Shown here: in pieces, positions 55,021-63,733 of the stretch
How positions within the stretch are numbered: position 1 is the first letter of the stretch
How the letters are laid out: every line of letters begins with the position of its first letter
NCBI RefSeq assembly: GCF_000143685.1
Contig: NC_014328.1
Span: 310,001 to 374,000, forward strand
Source of the DNA: Clostridium ljungdahlii DSM 13528
GTDB taxonomy: Bacteria; Bacillota; Clostridia; Clostridiales; Clostridiaceae
Length of the DNA stretch: 64,000 nt
Direction of reading: 5' to 3'
Notes under the pieces: model-generated
Told to the model about the DNA's origin: nothing
The model's input: only the letters and a program-made list of their open reading frames with translations
Database searches by the model: none
Made by a program: the position numbers and the translations under genes

Positions 55021-55087
55021 CTTGCTATATCTGTGCTTTAGAGTGATATATAGTATAACAAAAAAAACACATGATATAGTAAAGGAG
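55021..55087 (+). promoter_or_regulatory. Leader repeat, copy 3
   Basis: TGTGCTTT (55032-55039) faces AAAACACA (55064-55071), which has one mismatch. TATATC (55026-55031) and GATATA (55045-55050) keep the alternative stem. The RBS AAAGGAG is 10 bases further downstream than in copies 1 and 2. The 158-base gap it lies in holds no gene. Confidence 0.6.
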
Positions 55088-55098
55088 AAATTTTAGAA

Positions 55099-55365
55099 AT
55101 GAAAAAGATAAAAATTTTGGTTACTGAATTAAAAAATTTGGGTGTTAAAAATATAATGAACATAGAGGAAATTGAAAAAATCATAAATGTTTACTTAGAA
55201 AAGAAAGTTATGATACTACAAAATGATAATTTTAATATTGAGTATGATGTAGAAAGGAAAAAGTTTAAAATAGAAACTTCCTTCAGTAATCAAGAAATTA
55301 CTGAGAAATGGTTATATCAAGTAAATAAAATTTATGAATTTATAACTGAATTAAATTTAGATTAG
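55099..55365 (+). CDS. Small phage accessory protein, unknown function
   Basis: The 88-residue protein (KKIKILVTELKNLGVKNIMN, IEEIEKIINVYLEKKV, then IEYDVERKKFKIET) has no recognised domain. AAAGGAG precedes the ATG at 55099. It is the third gene after a leader repeat. A hairpin terminator follows before the terminase genes. Confidence 0.65.
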   Translation: MKKIKILVTELKNLGVKNIMNIEEIEKIINVYLEKKVMILQNDNFNIEYDVERKKFKIETSFSNQEITEKWLYQVNKIYEFITELNLD

Positions 55366-55384
55366 AGCCTTAAGGCTCTTTTTG
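55364..55384 (+). terminator. Terminator before the packaging genes
   Basis: The 16-base self-complementary AGAGCCTTAAGGCTCT (55364-55379) is followed by TTTTTG. It begins inside the stop codon of the upstream gene. Confidence 0.75.
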
Positions 55385-55412
55385 TGTTACATGGAGAAAT
55401 GGAGGTGAAACC

Positions 55413-55883
55413 ATGGCGACAAGAGGAAGAAAACCAAAACCAACAGCTCTAAAAGTTCTTGAAGGAAATCCAGGAAAAAGGCCGTTAAATATAAATGAAC
55501 CAAAACCCGAAAAGAAAGCTCCAAAATGTCCGTCATGGCTTGAACCAGAAGCTAAAAAAGAATGGAGAAGGATGACAAAGACATTAGAGAAAATAGGGGT
55601 ACTTACAAAAGTAGATGCAGCTGCTTTTGCTGGATACTGCCAAGCTTATGCAAGGTGGAAGGAAGCAGAAGAATTTTTAACAAAACATGGTACTATTTTT
55701 AAAACACCATCAGGATATATTCAACAAGTGCCGCAGGTTTCTATTGCTCAAACCTATCTTAAAATTATGAAAGACTTTTGCTCTGAATTTGGATTAACAC
55801 CATCATCTCGTACTAGGATTAGAGTAGGTACAGAAACAGGTAAAAATGATGATCCTATGGAAGATATTCTAAGGATGGTGTAA
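55413..55883 (+). CDS. Phage terminase small subunit, P27 family
   Basis: The P27-family opening RGRKPKPTALKVLEGNPGKRPLN is followed by PSWLEPEAKKEWRRM and a helical DNA-recognition region. The small subunit binds the packaging site and recruits the large subunit. At 156 residues the length is typical. GGAGGTGA precedes the ATG. The large subunit gene starts 2 bases after the stop. Confidence 0.95.
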   Translation: MATRGRKPKPTALKVLEGNPGKRPLNINEPKPEKKAPKCPSWLEPEAKKEWRRMTKTLEKIGVLTKVDAAAFAGYCQAYARWKEAEEFLTKHGTIFKTPSGYIQQVPQVSIAQTYLKIMKDFCSEFGLTPSSRTRIRVGTETGKNDDPMEDILRMV

Positions 55884-55885
55884 GA

Positions 55886-57436
55886 ATGTTTGATGAAAAG
55901 AAAGCTGAAAAAGTAGTAAAGTTTATAAATAATTTAAAGCATACAAAGGGTGTGTGGCATGGAGTTTCTTTTGATTTATTACCCTGGCAGGATAAAATTA
56001 TTAAAGATATATTTGGAACAGTTAAGGATAATGGCTATAGAAAATACAATACAGCCTATGTAGAGATCCCAAAGAAAAATGGAAAAAGTGAAATTGCCGC
56101 AGCTATAGCTCTTTACCTTACCTGTGCAGATAATGAATGGGGAGCTGAAGTTTATGGTTGTGCCGCAGACAGGCAGCAGGCATCTATAGTTTTTGACGTA
56201 GCAGTAGATATGGTTGACCAATGTCCGGCGCTTAAAAAAAGAATAAAGCCTGTAATATCTCAAAAGAGATTAGTATATATGCCTCTTGGGAGCTTTTATC
56301 AAGTTCTATCTTCGGAGGCTTTTAGTAAACATGGACTTAATGTTCATGGAGTAATTTTTGATGAGTTACATGCGCAGCCAAATAGAGAATTATATGATGT
56401 TATGACAAAAGGCAGTGGTGATGCAAGAATGCAGCCGCTGTTCTTTTTAATTACAACTGCTGGAACAGATAGAAATTCTATATGCTATGAGGTACATCAA
56501 AAGGCAGAGGATATTTTAAGAGGTAAGAAAATTGATAAAACCTTTTATCCTGTGATATATGGAATTAAAGATGAGGATGATTGGAGTTTAGAAGAAAATT
56601 GGTATAAAGCTAATCCTTCACTAGAACATACCATACCTATTGAAAAAGTTAGGGATGCTTTTAATAGTGCAAAGGAAAATCCAGCTGAAGAGAATATATT
56701 TAGGCAGCTTAGACTTAATCAATGGGTTAAACAATCTGTAAGATGGATGCCTATGGATGTTTGGAATGAGTGTTCTTTTGAAGTTAATATTGAAAAACTT
56801 AAAGGTAGGGAATGTTATGGCGGCTTGGATCTTTCAAGTACTAATGATATTACCGCCTTTGTTTTAGTGTTTCCGCCAATAACTGAGGATGATAAATATT
56901 ATGTTTTACCTTTCTTCTGGATACCAGAAGATAATTTGAAACTTAGAGTAAAAAGAGATCATGTTCCCTATGATGTATGGAAGAAGCAGGGCTTTCTTGA
57001 AACTACAGAAGGAAATGTTATTCACTATGCCTTTATTGAAAATTTTATAGATAAACTTGGAACACAATTTAATATAAAAGAAATAGCCTTTGACCGCTGG
57101 GGAGCTGTGCAGATGGTTCAAAACTTAGACGGTTTAGGTTTTACTGTAGTTCCTTTTGGTCAGGGGTATAAGGATATGAGTCCACCAACAAAAGAGCTTA
57201 TGAAAATAACTTTAGAACAGAAAATAGCTCATGGGGGACATCCAGTTTTAAGCTGGATGATGGATAACATATTTGTAAGAACAGATCCAGCTGGAAACAT
57301 AAAGCCGGATAAAGAAAAGTCCACTGAAAAAATAGATGGAGCTGTTGCTTTAATAATGGCTCTTGATAGGGCAATAAGACATGAATCTAAAGAGTCAGTT
57401 TATGAAAAAAGAGGAATGAGAAGTTTACTTGATTAG
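55886..57436 (+). CDS. Phage terminase large subunit
   Basis: This ATPase-nuclease packages DNA into the prohead. The Walker A-like VEIPKKNGKSEIAAAIAL lies near residue 60, Walker B with VIFDELHAQ near 155, the TTAGTDRNS coupling motif near 191, and the nuclease domain with YGGLDLSSTNDITAFVL near 312 and a late Asp (EKIDGAVALIMALDRA). Length 516 fits the HK97-like Terminase_1 group. Confidence 0.95.
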   Translation: MFDEKKAEKVVKFINNLKHTKGVWHGVSFDLLPWQDKIIKDIFGTVKDNGYRKYNTAYVEIPKKNGKSEIAAAIALYLTCADNEWGAEVYGCAADRQQASIVFDVAVDMVDQCPALKKRIKPVISQKRLVYMPLGSFYQVLSSEAFSKHGLNVHGVIFDELHAQPNRELYDVMTKGSGDARMQPLFFLITTAGTDRNSICYEVHQKAEDILRGKKIDKTFYPVIYGIKDEDDWSLEENWYKANPSLEHTIPIEKVRDAFNSAKENPAEENIFRQLRLNQWVKQSVRWMPMDVWNECSFEVNIEKLKGRECYGGLDLSSTNDITAFVLVFPPITEDDKYYVLPFFWIPEDNLKLRVKRDHVPYDVWKKQGFLETTEGNVIHYAFIENFIDKLGTQFNIKEIAFDRWGAVQMVQNLDGLGFTVVPFGQGYKDMSPPTKELMKITLEQKIAHGGHPVLSWMMDNIFVRTDPAGNIKPDKEKSTEKIDGAVALIMALDRAIRHESKESVYEKRGMRSLLD

Positions 57437-57447
57437 GAAGTGATGTT

Positions 57448-58728
57448 TTGAAATTTATAGATAGATGTAAGCTTTTTTTAACTCCACAGAATGCATTGTT
57501 TGAAGTCCTGCAGAAATATTCTCAGGATTTTTTAGCTGGCGAAGATGTTCCTACAGCAGATAATAAAATGATAGATGCTAATACGGCTATGAGTTTTACA
57601 GCAGTTTTTGCCTGTAACAGGGTACTTTCAGAAACTCTTGCCAGTTGTCCTATATTTCTATATGAGAAAGACAGTAAAGGTAATAGAGTTCAAGTTACAG
57701 ATGCTCCGGAATATCAGTTGATGCATTATACACCAAATCCAGAAATGACACCAGGGCAGTTTAAGGAAACAGGAATGAGTAATATGAACTTAGGTGGAAA
57801 CTTTATAGCTCAAAAGGTGTTTAATCTTCATGGTGATTTATTAGAACTTAGACCTATTTTATGGAATAGAGTAAGGATTGATATAGATAAAAATACAGGA
57901 AGGCTTCTTTACTTTATTGATGGTAAAACTGAACCAAAAACAAGAGATGAAATACTACATATTCCAGGCTTAACTTTAGATGGTTATATAGGAGTAACAC
58001 CTCTAACTTATGCGGCATTAACTATTGATATTGGATTATCCCAAGACAAGTTTGAAAGAAATTTTTATCTTAATAGGGCATCAACAAGTGGAATATTTCA
58101 GTATCCAAATGAACTAGGGGACGAAGCTTTTAAGAGATTAAAAAAGGACATAAAGAAAAATTATACGGGACTTTCCAATGCAGGAGTTCCAATGATTCTT
58201 GAAGGCGGAGGTCAGTTTAAAGAAGTTACTATGAAACTTACTGATGCACAGTTTTTAGAATCTAAGAGATTTAGGATAGAAGACGTATGTAGAATATTTA
58301 GAATACCACTTCATCTGGTACAAGATTTAACAAGATCAACCAACAATAACATAGAACATCAAAGTCTTGAATTCATTGTTTATACTATGCTCCCTTGGTT
58401 TAAAAGATGGGAAGAAAATTTAAATTTGCAGCTGCTTTCTACAGAATCTAAAAGAAAAAACAGATATTTTGAATTTAAGGTAGATGCACTCTTAAGAGGA
58501 GATGCCCAGACTAGAGCTTCAGCTTATGCACAGGGCAGACAGTGGGGATGGCTTAGTGTAAATGATATAAGAAGACTTGAAAATATGGACCCAATTGAAA
58601 ATGGAGATATATATTTACAGCCTTTAAATATGAGTGAAGCTGGTACTGATGATATAGAAAATAAAAATAAGGAATTGGCAGCGCAAATATATGAAATGAT
58701 TTCAAAAGGTGGTGAGAAACATGAGTAA
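57448..58728 (+). CDS. Phage portal protein, HK97 family
   Basis: The portal is the dodecameric DNA channel of the head. HK97-type features include the DANTAMSFTAVFACNRVLSETLA block near residue 44, GVTPLTYAALTIDIGLSQDKFERNF near 192, and the helical FRIPLHLVQDLTRSTNNNIEHQSLEF region near 290. The TTG start has GGAAGTGA upstream. The last bases overlap the protease gene. Length 426 is typical. Confidence 0.95.
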   Translation: MKFIDRCKLFLTPQNALFEVLQKYSQDFLAGEDVPTADNKMIDANTAMSFTAVFACNRVLSETLASCPIFLYEKDSKGNRVQVTDAPEYQLMHYTPNPEMTPGQFKETGMSNMNLGGNFIAQKVFNLHGDLLELRPILWNRVRIDIDKNTGRLLYFIDGKTEPKTRDEILHIPGLTLDGYIGVTPLTYAALTIDIGLSQDKFERNFYLNRASTSGIFQYPNELGDEAFKRLKKDIKKNYTGLSNAGVPMILEGGGQFKEVTMKLTDAQFLESKRFRIEDVCRIFRIPLHLVQDLTRSTNNNIEHQSLEFIVYTMLPWFKRWEENLNLQLLSTESKRKNRYFEFKVDALLRGDAQTRASAYAQGRQWGWLSVNDIRRLENMDPIENGDIYLQPLNMSEAGTDDIENKNKELAAQIYEMISKGGEKHE

Positions 58729-59560
58729 AGGTAAGAAGTTCTGGACATTTAATGCAAAAGAAAATAGTGATGAAGGAGAGCTTCTTTTATATGGAGATAT
58801 AAGTGATTCTACTTGGTGGGGAGACGAAATTACACCTAAAAATTTTAAGGAAGAATTAGATTCACTTGGAGATATTAAAACCTTAAATGTTTATATAAAT
58901 AGTGGCGGCGGTGATGTATTTGCTGGTCAAGCAATATATTCAATGCTAAAAAGGCATAGTGCAACAGTTAATGTTTATGTGGATGGACTTGCAGCAAGTA
59001 TAGCTTCAATAATTGCTATGGCAGGAGATAGTGTTAAAATGCCTAAAAACGCAATGCTTATGGTGCATAATCCGTGGTCTTATGCTATGGGTAATGCAAA
59101 AGATTTTAGAAAATTAGCTGATGACTTAGATAAAGTAAGAGAAAGTATGATCTCAGTATATGAAGATAAAACAGGAATGGAGAAAGAAAGTATAGTTGAA
59201 CTGCTGGATGCAGAAACATGGATGACAGCAGAAGAGGCAGTGGAATTTGGCTTTGCAGATGAAATTGAAGAAGAAAAACAAGTAGCAGCTTCGTTGAATA
59301 ATAGAATATTTGCTATTAATGGATTAAAGGTTGATATTACTAAATATAAAAATCTTCAAGTAAACAAAATTCAGTTTAAAGAACCGATGTTGCATGAAAA
59401 CCAAGCTAATAAACCGAAAGAAAATCATGTTCATATAGAAGAAGTTAAAGAAAAAGACATAAATGATAATAAAATTCCAACAGCTAAGGATGAAAAGCAG
59501 ATCCCTATAGATTTATATAAAAAGTTAAATGAAATTCATGAGAGGAGATTTAATATATGA
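58721..59560 (+). CDS. Head maturation protease, ClpP-related
   Basis: This is a ClpP-fold prohead protease. The catalytic Ser is in GLAASIASIIAMAGD near residue 92, the His in MLMVHNPWSYAMG near 110, and the Asp lies in the following helical region (DAETWMTAEEAVEFGFADEI near 164). A lysine/glutamate-rich C-terminal tail may act as a scaffold. ATG 58721 has AGGTGGTGA upstream. GTG 58709 is in frame but overlaps the RBS. It overlaps portal by 8 bases and capsid by 4. Confidence 0.93.
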   Translation: MSKGKKFWTFNAKENSDEGELLLYGDISDSTWWGDEITPKNFKEELDSLGDIKTLNVYINSGGGDVFAGQAIYSMLKRHSATVNVYVDGLAASIASIIAMAGDSVKMPKNAMLMVHNPWSYAMGNAKDFRKLADDLDKVRESMISVYEDKTGMEKESIVELLDAETWMTAEEAVEFGFADEIEEEKQVAASLNNRIFAINGLKVDITKYKNLQVNKIQFKEPMLHENQANKPKENHVHIEEVKEKDINDNKIPTAKDEKQIPIDLYKKLNEIHERRFNI

Positions 59561-60840
59561 GTTTAAAAGAAATATTAAAACAAAAACTTGATTCACAGGC
59601 AGCCATAGTACAGGGTGCAATTGATTCAGCAAGAGCAATGACTGAAGAAGAGCAGAAGTTATATGATAGTTTAGAGGTAGAAATTAAAAATCTTGAAAAA
59701 ACAATAGAAGCAGAAGACAAGCTAAAAGAAAGAGAAAAGCTTAATAAGACACCAATCAATGAACCTATATATGCTAAACCTAAAGACACTAATGAAAAGA
59801 AATGGAAAGGTGGCATGGGAGAATTTCTTCAAGCCGTAGCAAAGGCATCTTCACCTGTTGGAATAATGGACAATAGACTCATATATCAAAATTCAGCATC
59901 GGGTTTGAATGAAAGTGTAAGTTCAGAAGGTGGATTTATGCTGGAAAATGATTTTATACAGGATATGTTTGATGTTATGATGTCCGAAAGTCAGGTTGCA
60001 AACAGAATAAGGATGATTCCAATTGGTGCAAATACAAATAGACTAAGAACTCTTGGAATTGATGAAACTAGCAGAGCTAATGGAAGCAGATGGGGCGGTG
60101 TTCAAGCTTACTGGATAGCTGAAGCAGAAACTGTTACAAAGTCAAAGCCTAAGTTTAGAGAAATTGATATGGCACTTCAGAAATTACTGGCACTTTGTTA
60201 TGTTACAGATGATTTACTTCAGGATGCAACAGCTCTTGAGGCAATAGTAAAACAAGCTTATGCTGATGAAATGAGTTTTAAGATTGATGATGCAATTATT
60301 AATGGAAGTGGAGTTGGAATGCCGCTTGGAGTATTAAATTCAGATGCACTTGTAACTGTAGCAAAAGAAAAAGATCAAGCTGTAGGAACTATAAAGTATG
60401 AAAATATACTTAAAATGTGGAGCTCAGTGCCTGCAAGGCTTAGAGCAAATGCCGTGTGGTATATTAATCAAGAAATAGAACCACAGCTTTATACAATGGC
60501 ACTTAATATAGGAACAGGAGGAGCACCTGTATTTTTACCTTCTGGAGGAGCTTCAAGTTCACAGTACAGCACTCTTTTAAATAGACCAATAATTCCTATA
60601 GAGCAGTGTTCTGTGCTTGGTAAAAAAGGAGATATTATCCTTGCAGATCCTACGCAGTATATAGGAATAGATAAAAAAGCACCAACAGCAGATGTATCAA
60701 TACATGTAAGATTTTTGTATGATGAACAGGTATTTAGATTTATCTATAAGTTTAATGGTGCTCCGTATAGAAATAAACCTATTACGCCTTATAAAGGGGC
60801 TAATGCTTTGAGTCCGTTTGTTACTTTGGGAGATAGATAG
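59557..60840 (+). CDS. Phage major capsid protein, HK97 family
   Basis: The N-terminal about 80 residues form a coiled coil (EEEQKLYDSLEVEIKNLEKTIEAEDKLKEREKLN), matching the delta/scaffold domain removed by the protease. The HK97 fold follows, with SEGGFMLENDFIQDMFDVMMSES near 125, IDDAIINGSGVGMPLGVLN near 245, and a C-terminal FRFIYKFNGAPYRNKPI. Length 427 is typical. It starts within the protease stop (ATGA). Confidence 0.95.
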   Translation: MSLKEILKQKLDSQAAIVQGAIDSARAMTEEEQKLYDSLEVEIKNLEKTIEAEDKLKEREKLNKTPINEPIYAKPKDTNEKKWKGGMGEFLQAVAKASSPVGIMDNRLIYQNSASGLNESVSSEGGFMLENDFIQDMFDVMMSESQVANRIRMIPIGANTNRLRTLGIDETSRANGSRWGGVQAYWIAEAETVTKSKPKFREIDMALQKLLALCYVTDDLLQDATALEAIVKQAYADEMSFKIDDAIINGSGVGMPLGVLNSDALVTVAKEKDQAVGTIKYENILKMWSSVPARLRANAVWYINQEIEPQLYTMALNIGTGGAPVFLPSGGASSSQYSTLLNRPIIPIEQCSVLGKKGDIILADPTQYIGIDKKAPTADVSIHVRFLYDEQVFRFIYKFNGAPYRNKPITPYKGANALSPFVTLGDR

Positions 60841-61005
60841 GAATTCAGGCTTATTATGTTACAAATAACTTGAAAGTCCAAACTAATAGTAGTTTCTGGT
60901 ATAATATTTATAAATATTATTATGGCTTCATATTAAAAGGACGTTAGAACACATATAAGTTATACAAAATGAAGCTTTTAAATAATGGAAGTGGGGGAAA
61001 TTAAA

Positions 61006-61488
61006 ATGCCATTAACACAAAATTCAAGAGCACCAAAACAAATGGGGGATTTTGGAGAAGGGTTAGTAAATTATGTGCTAATTAAGAAGGGTTATGAAGT
61101 TGCTTATGTAGACCATGTTGGAGCAGATTTAATATCAGAGAAAGATGGAAATAGGTATGCAATTTCAGTAAAAACTCGTAATTTTAAAAAAGGTTCTAAT
61201 GAAAGCAGAATGTATTCATTTAGTGATGACCATATTAAAAAAATTGAGTTTTTCTCAAATCAGTTTAATTTAGAACCAGTAATAGCTTTTGTTTTAATTA
61301 CAGAAGATGATAAGACATTAGAAGCATTTATTATTAAGGTTAAAGATATTTTAGAAGGCAGGGTATTAAATAAAATAAAAGATGGGTATAGCATTCGCTT
61401 TAGTAGTAAAAATAAGCTAGATTTAATAAATAGTCAGTATGTAGACTATTCGTGTTGGAAGGATGAGGTAATTGGAAATAGATTCTAA
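61006..61488 (+). CDS. PD-(D/E)xK endonuclease-like protein, probable moron
   Basis: The 160-residue protein shows FGEGLVNYVLIKKGYEVAYVDHVGADLISE followed by YAISVKTRNFKKG. This gives the E...D...S-x-K layout of restriction-endonuclease-like folds; the second acidic residue is replaced. ATG 61006 has GGGGGAAA upstream. The earlier in-frame ATG at 60985 lacks an RBS. It sits in a 768-base gap between the capsid gene and the next head gene, where no structural role is expected, and has A/T stem structures on both sides, as for an inserted moron gene. Confidence 0.65.
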   Translation: MPLTQNSRAPKQMGDFGEGLVNYVLIKKGYEVAYVDHVGADLISEKDGNRYAISVKTRNFKKGSNESRMYSFSDDHIKKIEFFSNQFNLEPVIAFVLITEDDKTLEAFIIKVKDILEGRVLNKIKDGYSIRFSSKNKLDLINSQYVDYSCWKDEVIGNRF

Positions 61489-61489
61489 C

Positions 61490-61531
61490 AAAATAATAGT
61501 AAATGCTTTAATAGTCAATGTTATTATTTTT
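61490..61531 (+). terminator. A/T-only stem after the moron gene
   Basis: AAAATAATA (61490-61498) and TATTATTTT (61522-61530) pair perfectly, followed by T. It is a plausible but weak terminator. A second hairpin AAAGGCAGC/GCTGTCTTT (61561-61584) stands before the RBS of the next gene. Confidence 0.45.
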
Positions 61532-61607
61532 GTTATTCTATTTATATCCATAAATTTCAAAAAGGCAGCCTTAGTGCTGTCTTTACTATTTAAGGAGGAA
61601 ATTTATC

Positions 61608-62060
61608 ATGGCAATAATTGAAAAATATAAATTAGTACAGGCATTTGAACCAAGAACAACAAATGCTTCAATAACAAGTAATTATGTAATTTTAAAGGAT
61701 GCTGTTACAGCAACAGTTGTTGTAAATTTAGCTCAAACTGTTGGGCATACAACTCAAATATCTTTATACCAGGCACAAGATATAGAAGGAACTGCTGCAA
61801 AGCCTTTAGCAAATGATGTTCCTATACTTGCAAATGAAGATGTTTCAGCAAGTGATACATTAGTAAGGCAAGCAGATGGAGTAAGCTATACTGTAGCAAA
61901 TACTGCAAAGAATAAGCAGGTGATATTCCATGTTGATCCAGCTAAACTTGATGTGAATAATGAATTTTGCTGTTTAAATGTAAGAATAGGAGCAAGTTCA
62001 CAGGCTACAAACTTTGCAAGTGGCGAATTTATATTGGAAAACAAATATGCTGAGGATTAA
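61608..62060 (+). CDS. Phage structural protein candidate, possibly head decoration
   Basis: The 150-residue, mostly beta-rich protein (EPRTTNASITSNYVILKDAVTATVVVNLA, then QVIFHVDPAKLDVN and CLNVRIGASSQATNFASGEFIL) has no domain I can name with confidence. The position between capsid and connector genes suggests a head-associated or decoration protein. AAGGAGGAA precedes the ATG, suggesting high expression. Confidence 0.65.
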   Translation: MAIIEKYKLVQAFEPRTTNASITSNYVILKDAVTATVVVNLAQTVGHTTQISLYQAQDIEGTAAKPLANDVPILANEDVSASDTLVRQADGVSYTVANTAKNKQVIFHVDPAKLDVNNEFCCLNVRIGASSQATNFASGEFILENKYAED

Positions 62061-62127
62061 AAAAATTAGATATTAGGTAATTAGATTTTGAGAGCCATCT
62101 AGGCTCTTTTGTTTTTGGGGTGATTTT

Positions 62128-62700
62128 ATGGCTTTAAAAATTATAACACCACCAGCAGTTGAACCTATAACTTTGGAGGAAGCAAAACAGCATTTAAGAG
62201 TAACTGGAAGTGATGATGATATTATTTTACTCAGCATGATCAGGCAGGCTAGAGAATTTTGTGAGGATTTTCAAAACAGAAAATACATTACCCAGACTTT
62301 AGAAATGGTATTAGATTCTTTTCCAAATGATAATTATATTTCATTTAAAAACTGTTCACCAGTTCAAAGTGTAGAAAGTGTAAAATACTATGATTCAGGT
62401 GGACGGGAATATATATTTGATTCAAGTAATTATATTGTTGATACAGATAGTTTTGTTAATAGAATAGTTCTTGGATACTGTAAATTATGGCCAACAATAG
62501 CATTACAAACTGCTAATGCTGTAAGGGTGAGATTTACAGCTGGCTTTGGGGACAAACCAGAAAATGTACCTGAAACAGTTAAATGGGCAATGGTTCTTCA
62601 CATGAGACTTCTTTATGATGATTATAAACCGGATGAAAGAACAAAAATTGAAGAAGCAAGAAACTCATTATTAAGTATGAATAGAGTGATACCAGTATGA
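62128..62700 (+). CDS. Head-tail connector protein (gp6-like)
   Basis: The gp6-like family pattern is clear: EPITLEEAKQHLRVTGSDDDIILLSMIRQAREFCEDFQNR at the N-terminus, and FTAGFGDKPENVPETVKWAMVLHMRLLYDDY toward the end. It forms the ring below the portal. Length is 190. It overlaps the head closure gene by 4 bases. Confidence 0.92.
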   Translation: MALKIITPPAVEPITLEEAKQHLRVTGSDDDIILLSMIRQAREFCEDFQNRKYITQTLEMVLDSFPNDNYISFKNCSPVQSVESVKYYDSGGREYIFDSSNYIVDTDSFVNRIVLGYCKLWPTIALQTANAVRVRFTAGFGDKPENVPETVKWAMVLHMRLLYDDYKPDERTKIEEARNSLLSMNRVIPV

Positions 62701-63023
62701 GAACGGAGGAATTGAAAAACAAAATAATCTTTCAAAAACTTACAGCAACTACAAATGAAAATGGATTTGAAGTTGAGGTATGGGAGGATTACTCAACTGT
62801 TTGGGCAGCGGTATCAAATTTGATAGGAAGAGAATATTTTGCAGCCGCAGCTGTGCAGGCAGAGAAAACTGTTAAGTTCACTATAAGATATTTACAGGGC
62901 ATAACAGATGATATGAGGATATTATTTCAAGATAAACAGTACAATATAACTTTCATAGATAATATTAAATATAGAAACAAATATATAGAAATAAAGGCTT
63001 TGGAGGTTGAGAATAGTGGCTAA
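62697..63023 (+). CDS. Phage head closure protein (gp16/gp7-like)
   Basis: The 108-residue protein has the head-tail adaptor pattern: KIIFQKLTATTNENGFEVEVWEDYSTVWAAVSNL then REYFAAAAVQAEKTVKFTIRYLQGI and a C-terminal beta segment. It closes the connector after packaging. It is coupled to both neighbours by short overlaps. Confidence 0.92.
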   Translation: MRTEELKNKIIFQKLTATTNENGFEVEVWEDYSTVWAAVSNLIGREYFAAAAVQAEKTVKFTIRYLQGITDDMRILFQDKQYNITFIDNIKYRNKYIEIKALEVENSG

Positions 63024-63396
63024 TATAGAACTTACAGGTGTTGATGAAATATTAAACAAACTTCAGCAAATAGGTTCAAATGTAGGAAGGCTTGAAAATA
63101 AAGCATTAAAAAATGCAGCAGAGCCTGTACTTGAAGATGCGAAGACAAATGTCCCTGTAAGAACCGGAAAACTTAAAAAAGGTCTTAAGATAACCAATGT
63201 AAAAAAGAAAGAGGGAATAAAATACATTCTTGTAGGTGTAGATAAGGGAGACAATTCAGAAATATTTTATGGAAAATTTATTGAGTTTGGAACCAGTAAG
63301 AGAGCAGCACATCCTTTCCTGCAACCTGCTTATGAAAAAAATATAGATGATATAAAAGGAATTATAGCTGAAACTCTAAAGGGAGGATTAAAGTGA
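63016..63396 (+). CDS. HK97-gp10-type tail component
   Basis: The 126-residue protein matches the HK97 gp10 group: VDEILNKLQQIGSNVGRLENKALKNAAEPVLEDAKTNVPVRTGKLKKGL, then FIEFGTSKRAAHPFLQPA. It is a neck/tail joining component. I chose GTG 63016, with GGAGG at 63002-63006 nine bases before. The TTG at 63007 is too close to the RBS. It overlaps the next gene by 4 bases. Confidence 0.92.
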   Translation: MANIELTGVDEILNKLQQIGSNVGRLENKALKNAAEPVLEDAKTNVPVRTGKLKKGLKITNVKKKEGIKYILVGVDKGDNSEIFYGKFIEFGTSKRAAHPFLQPAYEKNIDDIKGIIAETLKGGLK

Positions 63397-63716
63397 TAAA
63401 CAAATTAGTAGTAGAAGCTTTAAAACCTCTCAATGTACCTGTTTCATTTCAAAAATATAAAGGAAAAGAAAATACCTATATAACCTTTTTTAATTATTTA
63501 GAACAGGGTGAGCAGTATGCTGATAATGAAGAAAAAGCTATAGGATATTATATTCAGATAGATGTATGGAGTAAAGATGATTATACAGAGCTTGTAGAAA
63601 AAGTAAAAAATAATATGAAGGCCGCAGGGTTTATGAGAACTTCTGCGGCTGATTTATTTGAGGATGATACTAAAATATATCACAAAGTACTCAGATTTTC
63701 GTATTTATCTGATTAA
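63393..63716 (+). CDS. Tail completion / tail terminator protein candidate
   Basis: The 107-residue protein (KLVVEALKPLNVPVSFQKYKGKENTYITFFNY, then YYIQIDVWSKDDYTELVEKVKNNM) has the alpha/beta pattern of the gp17/DUF3168-like tail completion group, and it sits exactly at that position, before the major tail protein. Sequence similarity is judged by eye only. GTG 63393 overlaps the previous stop. Confidence 0.75.
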   Translation: MINKLVVEALKPLNVPVSFQKYKGKENTYITFFNYLEQGEQYADNEEKAIGYYIQIDVWSKDDYTELVEKVKNNMKAAGFMRTSAADLFEDDTKIYHKVLRFSYLSD

Positions 63717-63733
63717 AAAGGAGGTAATGGTCT

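Noticed and set aside
53610..55087. Leader repeats as a mobile repeat or CRISPR
   Set aside because: Copies are hundreds of bases apart, always just before an RBS, and have no transposase or target duplications.
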